DNA of 64,000 nucleotides from Notamacropus eugenii (GCF_028372415.1 NC_092875.1:229623136-229687135), one strand, 5' to 3'. Shown: positions 46,285 to 57,725, counted from the stretch's first letter. Notes: generated by a model from the sequence alone, not told the origin. Numbers and translations: made by a program.

Positions 46285-46415
46285 ACCTGTGTGACCTTTG
46301 GTAAATTACTTAATCTCTCTGGACCTGTTTCCTTTTTTGTAAAATGAGTAGGGGTAGAATACATAGTTCCTGAGGACCTTCCCCATTCCAGATCCTACAA
46401 TTCTATGAATAACTC
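46285..46415 (+). repeat. MIR fragment
   Basis: tgtgtgacctttggtaaatt acttaatctctctggacctg and ttttttgtaaaatgagtagg. Confidence 0.6.
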
Positions 46416-47660
46416 TACTCTACTCAGAAACAGAAAACAGATGACAAATTTAACAAAAAGTCAAAATCTTGTGGGGGTTGGGGGATAAGGGAAGGTGATT
46501 TGTAAATTAACACAAGCTCAACAACAAGTAGCAATTATTTTGCATATTAGAAAATAGTCAGAGTGTAACATTCCAAATGGAATATTAGTGTATGGGAAAG
46601 GAAAACCTTTTCAATGTTCTTCAGGTTCTCATGCAGGTAAAACTACATAACCAAATTAAAACTAATCTCACATCCTTACTGCTTGATAGCTCATCCACTT
46701 TACCTGAACCAAAGATTCTTGATGCTTTTTATCTATTTCTGGAAGTTCTTAATTTGCAGAAGATTGATTAAAATGAAATATACTCGATGCATTTTTTAAG
46801 GCTACAAAAGCATAAAACTGCTTTATTTTCCATCAGTGATCTGCAGCATAAAGAAGCGCCATCAGCAACTATGTGTGATGCATTCAATGCAAACCTGACA
46901 TATTCCTGGTATGGAATTGAATCAACACCTTGAAATCTCACTTGAAATTCTGCTGGGGAAAAATTTGCTCTGTAGAATCTCTGCCAGAGTATGTGATTCC
47001 TAGGAGATAGTGCTAGGGGATAGCTCTGCTTAACAGATCCAGTTAAACATGAAAAGCTCCTGAGATGAGGAGTATTTTTTTTTTTTAATTTAAAGAAAGA
47101 AGAGACCTTTTTTGTACATATATTCAAGTAGATTGCGATAAAAGAGGAAGGTCTTCTTATGGGGCAGATTATGTCAATATTCAAACCCAGATGAAGGTAT
47201 GTGTTCCCTCTGAGGTTTTCACAGCCAAGACTGATAGAGCAAAATCTCAAATAGGCTATCTACAAGAAATGCAGCCTACCTTGTCTCAGAAAGACCTTAT
47301 TAGAGACTCATCTGTACTGTGAAATCTACTTCCAGCCAAAGGGAAGGTTCCAAAAAGGACACACCAGATGTCCATGGAGAAGCACAACACAGACACAACT
47401 GATAGTTCCATGGAACATCTTTTCATGTGTTGGTGCACCAAAAATAAGGCACAAAGGAATACCCATGTCCAGGAAGGCTCTCGGGAAGCCCAAACTATGT
47501 CCTGTCATTTCTGAGCCCTGGAAGTTTGAGTCTAAGTTGTTCTCCAACAGCAGCCAAATATGCTACCAAGTTCTACAATAATGGCTAATCTGTTCACTAC
47601 TAACAGTTTTTTTGAGCTTCCCATTCTTTACATCTTTCTACTATATGCTGCCTTTTCTCA
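46416..47660. other. Unassigned sequence with a 160-codon minus-strand open frame
   Basis: The frame 46768-47250 (minus) starts MRFCSISLGCENLRGN and has no domain I recognise. Its codons include a poly-lysine run from an A-tract near 47076-47087, and an AATAAA occurs on the minus strand near 46824. No splice or homology evidence supports a gene, so it is most likely chance. Confidence 0.35.
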
Positions 47661-47662
47661 CT

Positions 47663-47905
47663 ATATTTTGTTGCTGTTGTTGTATCATTTCAGTCATGTC
47701 TGACTCTTTGTGACCTGATTTGGGGCTTTCTTGGCAAAGATACTGGAGTGGTTTGCCATTTTCTTCTCCAGCTCATTTTATAGATGAGGAAACTGAGGCT
47801 AACAAGGTTAAGTGACTTGCCCAGGGTCACACAGTTAAGTATTTTCCTGACTCCAAGCCTGGCAATCTATCTGCTACATTACCTATATGCCCTGTTTCCC
47901 ACCAT
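47663..47905 (-). mobile_element. Marsupial tRNA-derived SINE (WSINE1/Mar1 type)
   Basis: Begins at its tail (ttgctgttgttgtatcattt cagtcatgtctgactctttg), then ggggctttcttggcaaagat actggagtggtttgccattt, gaggaaactgaggctaacaa and the tRNA-like end. Inverted relative to the others. Confidence 0.88.
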
Positions 47906-48190
47906 ATGCTATACTATAATGGAGGCCCCAGGCATATCAGTTGCAAGGGCTTAGATCTCTGCTTTGTCTTAGTTCTGATCTAGCTCACCACTCATAGATT
48001 CATGAATACTTCTGATCATGGTGCTGACAGTGTTGAGTATACACAGAGAATTTACATTACCTTCAATAAAATTTTCTACACTGAATAATTAGCAACAATC
48101 ACAACACTTTTAATAGCTAGCATTTATATAGCACTTTAAGGTTTGCAAAGTGCTTTACAAATATTGTCTCATTTTATCCTTATAACAACT

Positions 48191-48716
48191 TGTAAGGTTA
48201 ATGGAGAGGGAAGAGTTAAAGAACTTCCCCGTTCATTAATAGGTCTCAGACACCTTTGTTAATTTCTAATAAGGCAGTGGGTCATGAGAGTTGTGCCCTC
48301 CAGCCCTAAAAAGAGTATATATACTCTGAGGTAAGGTTTTGCTTTGGGGTTCATTTTTGGAAGAAGGTTCCTGTGCTAGATGAGACTTTGGGCAGCAATT
48401 TTAAGAAGCCCTCCAGCTTTGAAAACCCAGATGTTGGTGTTTCTCTCTCTGGTAATGATTATATGTTATCTATGGTCAGACAGCTGGAAGCCCTGTCTGT
48501 TGGTTTTTCTGTTGGTAATTTCTGCTTGTAACTTCTGTTTGTTTTTTCCTCTGAAGTTCAGGGTGCTGACTTTTCCCCCTGAACTAAGTGAATGATACAT
48601 GTACTTGATTAAAGTAGATTGTTGACCTGTCAAAAGTTGCTTTCCTTTTAGAAAAGCAGATCTAAGAACCTGTACAGCAGGCCCTCCTGTATATGCCAGG
48701 GGTCCTTGCTTATACA
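48191..48716 (+). mobile_element. Solo LTR A, plus strand
   Basis: 526-bp LTR with TG...CA ends (tgtaaggtta ... cttataca), flanked by the 5-bp duplication caact (48186-48190 and 48717-48721). TATA-like agtatatatactc at 48315-48327. A fossil without coding interior, i.e. what recombination between two LTRs leaves behind. Confidence 0.82.
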
Positions 48717-48826
48717 CAACTCTGGTTGCTATTACTATCTCCAATTTACAGATGAGGAAATTAAGACAAAAAGAGGTTAAGGGGCTTGCGCAGAATCAAA
48801 CAGCTGGTTAAGTGATTGTAGCAGCA

Positions 48827-49360
48827 AGCACCCTGATACATCCAAGAGGGCCTGTTAGCACAGGTTCTTAGATCTGCTTTTCTAAAAGGAAAGTAACTTT
48901 AAAAGGGGGTCAACAATCTACTTTAATTACATTCACCAACAGAGAAAATACAAGCAGAAAAATAAAGACCAACAGACAGGGCTCCTAACTGTCTGACCAT
49001 AAGCAATACATACATCAGATCAACAGACAGATCCAACTGTCTGACCTTTGCATATGTACATAGTTACCAGAGAAAGAAGCACCAACATCTGGGTTTTCAA
49101 AGTTGGGGAGCTCCTTAACACCTACCCAGAGTCTCATCTGGCACACAAACCTTCTTCCAAGGAGTAAGCTCCAAAGCAAAACCTCACCTCAGAGTATACA
49201 TGCACTTTTCAGAGTTGGATGCCATCATGACCCTTGTGACCCAGTGCCACAAAAGGTGTAGGCTTTCCTACAAAACAAGCCTCCCTGAATCAAGTTTCCA
49301 TTAATGGGCTCCATGTGAGGCCTGTTAATGAGTGGGGGAAGATCCTTAACTCTTATTACA
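48827..49360 (-). mobile_element. Solo LTR B, minus strand, same family as A
   Basis: 534-bp LTR of the same family in opposite orientation, TG...CA ends on the minus strand, flanked by the 5-bp duplication gtgat (48822-48826 and 49361-49365). It shares with A the blocks around ctctgaggt-aggttttgctt, gaaaacccagatgttggtg and ttttagaaaagcagatctaa. It differs by block insertions and so belongs to a different subfamily or age. Confidence 0.85.
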
Positions 49361-49539
49361 GTGATTGAGGCCAGATTTGAACTCAGATCTTTCTGACCTG
49401 AAAGAATGAAACATGAATCACAGGAGCTACTTATTCAGACAATGTGCTACTAAATATGACTCAGAAATTGTAGAATTGCTAACCATGTTCTATGTTTTCT
49501 TTTTCATTAAGGAATCAACATTCATTCCATTCTCTTCTT

Positions 49540-49541
<2 letters not shown>

Positions 49542-49584
<43 letters not shown>
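49542..49584. repeat. (TA)n microsatellite
   Basis: About 21 perfect TA units. Confidence 0.98.
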
Positions 49585-49587
<3 letters not shown>

Positions 49588-49714
49588 GTCTACAAGACTT
49601 AAGGTAGGTTGAAAATACTATACTCCACCTCTTGTCCTGTATTGCCACTGCTACATCTGTAAAGGGAGAAGGAATGAAAAAAAATCAAGGGGAAGGGGGA
49701 AGAACAATATCTAA

Positions 49715-49868
49715 GTGGCACAAAGATTATTGTTCTCATTTCACAGATGGGGAAAGTTAAACTTATAGAGGTTAAGTGTCTAACGAAGGGCATATAACTA
49801 GTAAAGGTTGGACTTAGGACTTGAATCCATATCTTCTGACTCCCAAGTCTATGTTCTTTTTATTGCAT
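49715..49868 (-). repeat. MIR fragment
   Basis: tctcatttcacagatgggga aagttaaacttatagaggtt, then ggacttgaatccatatcttc tgactcccaagtctatg. Confidence 0.65.
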
Positions 49869-50065
49869 CTTGACCAGATCTTAAATTAGATTTTATCTCT
49901 TGGAGGGCTCTGGGTTTCTCTGAATATAACTGATCCTACACATATTTCCTTCACATAGAGAAGGCATTTTTTCATTCCTGCAAAAAAAAAAATAACCTGA
50001 AGGATTTTTTGTGTTTATGTTCCCCTGAAACAACGTATCCTCCAGATTTTTGAAAGTAGAATTAC

Positions 50066-50344
50066 TTGCCTATAATCCTTGCTCTCGGGGAGGCTGAGGA
50101 TGGTGAATCACTTGAGTTTGGGTATTCTGAGGTAGAGTAGAAAGAACTAAAGTTAACTGGGTGTTTTCAACATCAACATAATGAATTGCTAAGAGTGAAG
50201 AGCTACTCAACTGCTTGAGGAGGGGAAAATCAGCCTAGGTTAGAAAATGGACCAGGTTAAAGTCTTTGTGCTGATCAGTATTGGGACTAGGCCTATGGGT
50301 GGCACAGCACTTCCAGTTTGAATGAGATAGAAAGATCCAGTCTC
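50066..50344 (+). pseudogene. RN7SL: 7SL (SRP) RNA processed pseudogene, near full length
   Basis: Decayed copy of the signal recognition particle RNA. Visible landmarks in order: the 5' domain cctataatccttgctctcgg ggaggctgaggatgg and tgaatcacttgag, the S-domain text cttgaggaggggaaaatcag cctaggttagaaaatggac and ccaggttaaa, then the conserved gtgctgatcagtattgggac and the 3' domain ending gatccagtctc, followed by an A-rich tail. About 20 nt of the 5' end are missing. The central S-domain is present, so it derives from 7SL itself and not from an Alu-like dimer. A retrocopy, not expected to be functional. Confidence 0.88.
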
Positions 50345-50412
50345 AAAAAAAAAAGAAGAAGAAGAAAGGAAGAAAGGGAAGGGAAGGAAAGAAAAGAGAA
50401 AAGAAGGTGAGG
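50345..50412 (+). repeat. Purine (GAA/GGAA)-rich tract after the 7SL copy
   Basis: A-rich tail expanded into aagaagaagaaaggaagaaa and similar, a common fate of retrocopy tails. Confidence 0.85.
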
Positions 50413-50950
50413 AAAAGAATAGAGTATTTCTTATCATCTGAAATTTACAAAATGGTGATTGATTACCCAGAATTTCTTAAGTAGATGACTTCTAATACCC
50501 CAAAAGTTCTCTATAATCCTAGAGGACAGGACACATTGAATATAAACTCATTCATACTAACGTATCCTTTCCTGAAAGGAAGGAAAGGTAGAAGTATAAT
50601 GTGCCAAAGATATAGGAGTAGAGGCATCAGTGTGGTAGGGTTGAAGAGGATGGAAGAAAGTAAAGCAAAAGAAGACTGAAAGTATCAAAGATGAGCTTTG
50701 CCTACTGTTTGGCCCTATGTATAAGTGACATCGATAAAGGTTCTTGATATATCTGGTGCATTATTTGTGATAGGCCTTAAGTCTTGCTAGCATAAAGAAA
50801 ATCAATTTCTGTGGACTTGGTGCTTAACCTAGAGTTTAATGGTGATATTTTCTATCCATTATTTTCCAGTAGACCCACAGTCCTCACAGATTTGTTCTCC
50901 TATTTCATCAATGTCTTGAGAAGCAACTAGACAAAGTTTGGTTTCAGTTT
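50413..50950. other. Unassigned intergenic sequence
   Basis: No frame or repeat recognised. Confidence 0.45.
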
Positions 50951-50954
50951 TTAA

Positions 50955-51110
50955 AATTATTAAGCATCTACTAAGGAGGGTACTATGGATAATATAGATA
51001 TTTAAAATGGCACAGCCTCTGAAGAAGCTTAGAATCTGATGGAGGTGAGGAATACAACTCTTATAAAAATAAGTATGACACAAGTTTAATAGGGAGTACA
51101 AATTCTCATT
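50955..51110 (-). repeat. L2 3'-end fragment
   Basis: attattaagcatctactaag gagg, gaagcttagaatctgatgga ggtgagga, a decayed reverse-complement L2 end. Confidence 0.5.
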
Positions 51111-51249
51111 CCTCAGTAGAGCTGCCTACATATGAGCAAAATGCCTCTTCCTTTATCTTTTGAAGATCCTTCTCCAAGTAGTGCTGGGATAATAAGGTAA
51201 ATACCCTGTTATAACTGTGTAGAAAGATGATGGAAGAATGAAAAGACAA

Positions 51250-51250
<1 letters not shown>

Positions 51251-51284
<34 letters not shown>
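51251..51284. repeat. (TG)n microsatellite
   Basis: 17 perfect TG units. Confidence 0.98.
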
Positions 51285-51286
<2 letters not shown>

Positions 51287-51455
51287 GCACAATGTCCCTG
51301 AAAGCTCAAGACTTAGAGGGAGGTGCTGGTGTGAGTAGGAGAAGCTCCACCTGGATACTGGCATGAGAGAAATCAAATGGTACTGATGTACCATAACACT
51401 ATATGAGGTTGAAGACAGAGACTGGATATGAACAGTAAAAGAAGAATATATTCCC

Positions 51456-53657
51456 AATCGGGATAAGCTAGTTGCATTTCCAAAAAGATCAGGTGTGAAA
51501 TAAGGATGTTCATTATCACACTGTTATTCAATATGGTAGTAGAAATGTTGGCTTTAGCAATAAGAGAAGAAAAAGAAATAGAAGAAATTAGAATAGTCAA
51601 AGAAGAAATTAAGTTATCACTCTTTGCAGATAATATGATGATATACTTAGAGAATCGAGTAAAAAACTACTTGAAATAATAAACAACTTTATCAAAGTTG
51701 CAGGACAGAAAACAAATCAACATAAATCATATATTCCCATATATTACTAACAAAGTCCTACAGCAAGAGATAGAAAGAGAAATCCCATTTAAAGTTATTG
51801 TAGACACTATGAAATATTTGGGAGTCTACCTGCCAAAACAAACCCAGGGACTGCATGAACAAAATTACAAAATACTTTTCACACAAATAAAGTCAGATCT
51901 AAATAATTGGAAAAACATCAGTTGCTCGTGGGTAGACCAAGCTAATATAATAAAAATGATAATTCTACATAAATTAATTTACTTATTCAGTGCCATACTA
52001 ATCAAACTGCCAAAAATTATTTTATAGACCTAGAAAAAATAAAATCAAAATTCATCTGGAAGAACAAAAGATCCAGAATATCAAGGGAATTAATGAAAAG
52101 AAATTCTAGGGAAAGTGGCCTAGCCCTACCAAATCTAAAATTGTATTATAAAGCAGTAATCATCAAAACCACTTGGTACTGGCTAAGAAATAGAGGGGTT
52201 CATCAGTAGAATAGGTTAGGTACACAAGAGTCTACTGTTTGATAAACTTGAGGGCCCCAGCTTCTGGGATAAGAACTCACTCTTTGACAAAAACTGCTAG
52301 GAAAACTGGAAAACAGTGTGTCAGAAACTGGGCATAGACCAATACCTGATACCATGTATCAGAATAAAGTCCAAATGAGTACATAATGTAGGTATAAAGG
52401 TTGATACTATAAATAAATTAGGAGAGCAAGGAATAGTTTATTTGTCAGATTTATGGAGAATGGAGGAATTTATGACCAAACAAGAGATAGAGAACATTAT
52501 AAAATGCAAAATGGATAACTTTGATTACATTAAATTGAAAAGTTTTTGCACAAACAAACCCAATGCAACTGAGATTAGGAGGGAAGCAGAAAACTAGGAA
52601 TTTTTACAACTAAACGCCTCACTTCTAAACTACATAGAGAACTGAGTCAAATTTACAAAAATACAAGCCATTCCCCAATTGATAAATGGTCAAAGGATAT
52701 GAAAAGACAATTTTCAGAGGAATAAATTAGAGTTATCTATAGCCATATGAAAAAATGCTCTAAATCACTATCGATTAGACAGATGCAAATCAAAACAATT
52801 CTGAGATACCACATAGACACACCTATCAGATTAGCTAACATGACAAAACAGGAAAATGATAAATGTTGGAGAAGATGTGGGAGAGCTGGAGAGTTGCTGG
52901 TGGTTTTGTGAGCTGATCCAACCATTGTTAAGAGCAATTTGTAACTATGCCCAAAGATCTATAAAAATGTGCATTTCGTTTGATTCCACAATACTGCTTC
53001 TAGGGCTGTATCCCAAAGAGATCATAAAAATGGGAAAAAAGGACCCACATGTACAAAAATATTTATAGCAGCTCTTTTTGTGGTGGCCAAGAACTGGAAA
53101 TCAAGGGGATGCCCATCAATTGGGGAATGGCTGAAAAAGTTGTAGTATACAAATGTAGTGGAATACTATTGCGCTACAATAAATGACAAACAGGTGAACT
53201 TCAGAAAAACTTGGAAAGACTTATATGAACTGATGCTGAGTGAAGTGAGCAGAGCCAAGAGAACATTATACACAGCTACAGCCACAGTGTTCAAGGACTG
53301 TTTCTGATAGACTTAGTCCTTCACAGCAATGCAAGGACCAAAAACATTTCCAAAGGACTCATGATACAAAATGCCATCCACATCCAGAGAAATAACAATG
53401 GGGAGCTGGAATGCAGAATGAAGCAAACTATTTTCTCTTTTGTTATATTTTGTTTTTCTCATGGTTTCTCCCATTCATTTTAATTCTTCTATGCAACATG
53501 ACTAACGTGAAAATGTGTTTAATAGGAATATATTATAGAACCCATATAAAACTGCATGCTATATTGGGGAGGAAGGGGGGAAAGAAGAGAAGAAAACTTG
53601 GAACTTATAGAAGTGATTGTTGAAAACTGAAAACAAGTAAATTAATAAATTGGGAGG
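51456..53657 (+). mobile_element. 5'-truncated L1 LINE with target duplication
   Basis: 2.2 kb of L1 covering the end of ORF2 and the 3' UTR. The reverse-transcriptase region is seen near 51480-51660 as decayed GVKxGCxLS, and then [14 protein letters not shown] in place of the FADDM box. The downstream thumb and C-terminal text follows (KYLGVYLPKQTQGLHEQNYK at 51805-51870). The 3' UTR ends ttgttgaaaactgaaaacaa. Direct repeats gaagaatatattccc (51441-51455) and gaagaatatagtccc (53658-53672) differ at one base and mark the insertion. Several frame breaks are present, so it is inactive. It is younger than the other L1 pieces in the window. Confidence 0.88.
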
Positions 53658-53672
53658 GAAGAATATAGTCCC

Positions 53673-54001
53673 ATAACTTCTTGAAAGACTCTTGGAGGGG
53701 AGGGGCTGTTCATAAGAACAGAGTCTAACATCTAACCTGTAGGTATGTTTATAAGTTTTAGACACATTAAGTAAGCTCCCCACACATTAGTTGTTAGAGA
53801 GTTGGTCTTCTAGAGAAGGTTACAAGCACCATCTACTGGAAAGGAGCAGAACTGCAGAAACAAGTAATGGGGCTGAGTTGCACAATGGTCAAAAGTAAAT
53901 CCAAGTAGCTGAGCTAAAGGAGATGAAACCATGAAGAACAGAAAAGTTAAGAGCTGAACTCCACATTGAGCTACAGTAGTACCAGAAGTTAATCTATAAC
54001 A
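53673..54001. other. Unassigned intergenic sequence
   Basis: Nothing recognised between the L1 and the CR1/L3 element. Confidence 0.45.
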
Positions 54002-54298
54002 ATCATAGAATCTCAGAATTGAAAGAGATCCCAGGGGCTAACTAGTCTAGCCCATTTCTGAATATGAATCTCTTATTCAGTATCTCCAAGTGGTCATCTT
54101 GTATTTACTAAAATACTTCCAGTGAAGGGAAAACCAATTCCTCTGTGTGCAGATAATTCTGCTTTAGGAGAGTTCTAATTGTTAGGAATTTTCCTCCTAC
54201 ATCCAGTCCAAGTGCGACCCTCCACAAATTCCAGTCACTGCTCCTAGTTCTGCCAACTAAAGCCAACAGCAACTTCTTTTTCATGTGATCAACAACTT

Positions 54299-54346
54299 CC
54301 CCCTCTCTCTCCCTCCCTCCCTCCCCCCCCCCCCTCTCCTCTCTCT
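54299..54346. repeat. CT/C-rich low-complexity tract
   Basis: ccctctctctccctccctcc followed by a run of Cs, directly before the SINE piece. Confidence 0.95.
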
Positions 54347-54349
54347 TAA

Positions 54350-54475
54350 CCCTGGTTGCCTTATCTGTAAAATGAGCTGGGGAAGGAAATGGCAAACCAC
54401 TCCAGTGTCTTTGCCAAGAAAACCCCAAATGGGGTCACAAGAGTCAGATATGACTGAACAACAAACAACAACAAC
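54350..54475 (+). mobile_element. Marsupial SINE, 3' half only
   Basis: ccttatctgtaaaatgagct ggggaaggaaatggcaaacc actccagtgtctttgccaag, then ccccaaatggggtcacaaga and a caacaacaac end. 5' half absent. Confidence 0.88.
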
Positions 54476-55669
54476 CTGTGTTCCAGCTTCCCATGATCTT
54501 TTTGGATTCTGATTCTGTCATCCAACTTGTGAGCTATCTCTCCTAGCTTTGTGTCATCTGCAAATTTGATATCATCATTTATTTAAACCACTGATACGGA
54601 ACTTGAACAGCAAGACACTCAAGGACAGATGTCTGGAATACCACAACAGAGGCCTCCTTCAGAACACTGATGACTACTCTTTTGATCCAGCCAATCAGCC
54701 AGTTCTAAATCTACCTGACTGTAATATTATATGGCCCATATCTCTTTCTTTTCCACAAAAAAATATCAAGAGAGACTTCAAATGCCTTGCTAGAATCAAA
54801 GAAAATTATGTCTACAGTATCTTCTGATCTACTAGTTTAGAGCCCTGGTCAAAAAAAAAGAAAAAAAAGAAAAAGAAATGAAATTAATCTGGTGTGACTT
54901 GTTTTTGATGTAGCCATGCTAGCTTATTCCAATCAATGTTTTCTTTCTTCAATGCCCCTTAACCAGCAGTTTAAGAATTAGAGAATTTTGCCAAGAAGAG
55001 AAATCAAACTCATTGGATAATACTTTGAAGACTGAACCCCTTCCCTTTATGAAAAGCAGAAATATTATTTTCCAGTCATACAACACTACTCCCAACCTCT
55101 GTGATCTTTCAGGACACTGACATTAGCACTTCCATCTCATATGTAAAGCATTTTTCAAACTTTAAAGATCTATACTGCAGCTGGCTATTGTGATGATAAT
55201 GGTGGAAGACGGTGACCATGATCTCCTCTAAAACTTCTTTTGGTACCTAGAGATGTAGTTTATTTGGGACTAGTGACTTGAACTTAGCAAGGGCATCTAA
55301 CAGTTCTCTTACTGTTTCCTTACTTATCCTGGTTCATAGCTCTAAGTGTCAGAGCTGGAAAGGACTTTAGCTATTTTTGTCCCATCCTTTCCATATCAAA
55401 GGTCATTCTCTTTAGTAGAGAAAACAGAAGCAAAATAAGAGGTAAGCAGTTCTACTTTGTTCCCATTGTTCAAAATCTTCATCCCCTCTGCAATGAGAGA
55501 AAGCTATAGAGGACAGTGAATGAGACTTACCAAGACTTACTGTCATTGGCTGGAAGCTGAAGGAAGGTAGAGAGTGACAGGGGTCAGTGAGTTATGATTC
55601 CTAGAAGGAGGTGCTGGGAAAGGAGCAATGGAGCTCTGACATATGAAAGGAAACCCTGGCCTCTTCCCC

Positions 55670-55950
55670 CATCTCTGCCTCCTAGTATGGCTTCCTTCAA
55701 GTCTCAGCTAAAGTCCAATATTCTGCAAGAAGCTTTTTCTAAACCTCTTAATGCCAGTACCTTCCCTTTGTTGATTAACTCTAATTTATCCTGTATGTTG
55801 TCTGTACATAGTTGTGTACATGTTGTTTCCCCATTAGATTGTTAGCTCCTTGAGAGCAGGACTGTCTTTTTACCTTGATATCCCCAGGGCTTAACACAGT
55901 GTTTGGCACATAGTAGACACTTAATAAATGTCAGTTTAATAACTGGAACT
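55670..55950 (+). mobile_element. L2 3' end, plus strand
   Basis: ccttcaagtctcagctaaag, agattgttagctccttgaga gcaggactgtc, gtttggcacatagtagacac ttaataaatg, the L2 ORF end and 3' UTR in order. Confidence 0.78.
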
Positions 55951-56543
55951 CCATCCAGTACAATACCATAAAATACAGACTGTACAATACCATATAATAC
56001 AGACTCCAGGGGGAGACTGTTTTCACTCTTGATGGATTCAGATGCTTATGTACCAGGCACTCTGCTAAGCACTGGGGATACAAATAACAGTCCTTACCTT
56101 CTAATCTAAGGGGAGAGACAACATGCAAACTATATATAAATAAGATGTACACCAGACAAATTGAAGACAATCACAGAGGGAAGACCCCAGCAATAAGTGT
56201 GATAGGTGTTTGGGGTGGGGAGGATATTAGTGTTGGAAAAATCTTATGGAAGGTGGGATTGTAGCTAAGACTTGAAGGAAGCCAGGAGACAGAGATAAGG
56301 AGGGAGAGAATTCCAGGCCTTAAGGGAACAGCCAATAAAAATGCCCAAAGTCTAAACATGGAGTGTTGAGTGTGAAGAGGAACAAGTAGCCCACTGTCTG
56401 AGAGTAAAGTATGTAGAAAGGATTACAGTGGGAAAAGACTAGAAAGGTGAAAAGGAGCCACGTTATGAAGGGTTGTAAAAGCCAGATGAAGAATCTAATA
56501 TTTGATCCTCGAGGTACTGGGAAGCCACTGGAGTTTATTGAAT

Positions 56544-56662
<119 letters not shown>

Positions 56663-56970
56663 CACACCTGAGTTTTAGAAATATGTTTGATAGCTGAGCA
56701 GAGGATAGAGGAAAAGACTTGAGGTAGGGAGACCAATCAGAAAGCTATTTCCATAATCCAGGCATAAGCTGATAAGGGTTTGAAGTAGGATGGTAGCTGT
56801 GTCATAGGAGGGAAAAGCATGTGAAAGCAGAATAAACTTAGAAGAAATATGGGGTGGAAGGATACGGGGGTGGAAAGATGAGAAACATTAAAGAGTTGAG
56901 GATGACATTCAGATGGCCCAGTTTGCAAACCTTCATGACAGGTGGTGATATCCCCAGAAGTAACAGGGAG

Positions 56971-57307
56971 GAAAAGGCTCATGATGGAAAATGCTCTCCA
57001 CATTCAGAGAAAGAATTATAGAATCTGAATGTCAAGCAAAGCATACTATTTTCTCTCTCTCATTTTTGTCTTGTTTCTTCTTTCTCATGGTTCACTCCAT
57101 TGGTCATAATTCTTCTTTGCAACATGACTAATGTGAAAATATGTTTAATGTGAATGTATAGGTAGAACCTATATTGAATTGCATGCCGTCTTGGAGAGGA
57201 GGGGAGGTGGGGAAGGGGAAGGGAGGGGGAGAAAATTTGGAACTCAAAAACTTGTGGAACTGAATGTTGTAAACTAAAAATGAATAAATAAATTAGGGAA
57301 GAAAAAA
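56971..57307 (+). mobile_element. L1 3'-end insertion within the L2
   Basis: Only the L1 3' UTR: gcaacatgactaatgtgaaa atatgtttaatg, a G-rich stretch, and ggaactcaaaaacttgtgga actgaatgttgtaaactaaa aatgaataaataaa. Direct repeats agaagtaacagggag (56956-56970) and agaagtaataaggag (57308-57322) differ at two bases. The L2 text continues on both sides. Confidence 0.82.
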
Positions 57308-57589
57308 AGAAGTAATAAGGAGAAGGATTTGGGGAAAAGATAATGAGTTCTGTTTTGTACATGTTGACTTTAAAAGGTCTAATAGATGGATAAGAAGAGA
57401 AACTATTATAGAGGTAGGAGGAAAACCGTGACAGTGAAGTGTCATAGAAGCCCAGGAAAGAAAGGCCTTCAAGGAGAGACAGCCACAGTGTCAAATGCCA
57501 CAAAGTGGTCAAAGAAGATAAAGACCAAAAAAACCCCCAAAGGATTGAATGTGGTAACTTGAGGAACTGATAGTGCACAGGCACTGGAT

Positions 57590-57720
57590 GTGGATTCAGA
57601 ATACCTAGTCTCAACAAATCAGTTCACCTTTCAAGCTCTAGTTCCTTCATCCATAAAATGGTGATAATAACTACACCTACCTCCCAGGGTTGTTGTAATG
57701 AAGACACTTTATAAGATCAG
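57590..57720 (+). repeat. MIR fragment
   Basis: ctctagttccttcatccata aaatggtgataataactaca cctacctcccagggttgttg taatgaag. Confidence 0.7.
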
Positions 57721-57725
57721 AAAGG

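Larger units (their letters stand above)
48108..49400 (-). repeat. MIR SINE split in three by two solo LTRs
   Basis: Pieces 48108-48190 (gtttgcaaagtgctttacaa atattgtctcattttatcct), 48717-48826 (aatttacagatgaggaaatt, ggcttgcgcagaatcaaaca) and 49361-49400 (gccagatttgaactcagatc tttctgacc) read in correct MIR reverse-complement order once the two LTRs are left out. Confidence 0.85.
54002..55480 (-). mobile_element. CR1/L3-clade LINE, minus strand (interrupted by a SINE)
   Basis: Begins at its 3' end with the clade's terminal repeat (aatcatagaatctcagaatt), then ctcctagttctgccaactaa, gagctatctctcctagcttt gtgtcatctgcaaatttgat, aatgccttgctagaatcaaa gaaaattatg and further 5' text. A SINE (54350-54475) and a CT-rich tract lie within it. 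Open frames are short. Confidence 0.7.

Noticed and set aside
49542-51284. Repeats considered as a CRISPR-like or other structured array
   Set aside because: They are plain TA and TG microsatellites with no unique spacers, in a mammalian genome.
57060-57617. 185-codon minus-strand open frame
   Set aside because: It is the complement of an L1 3' UTR and the adjoining L2 (purine-rich sense strand), which easily gives open antisense frames.
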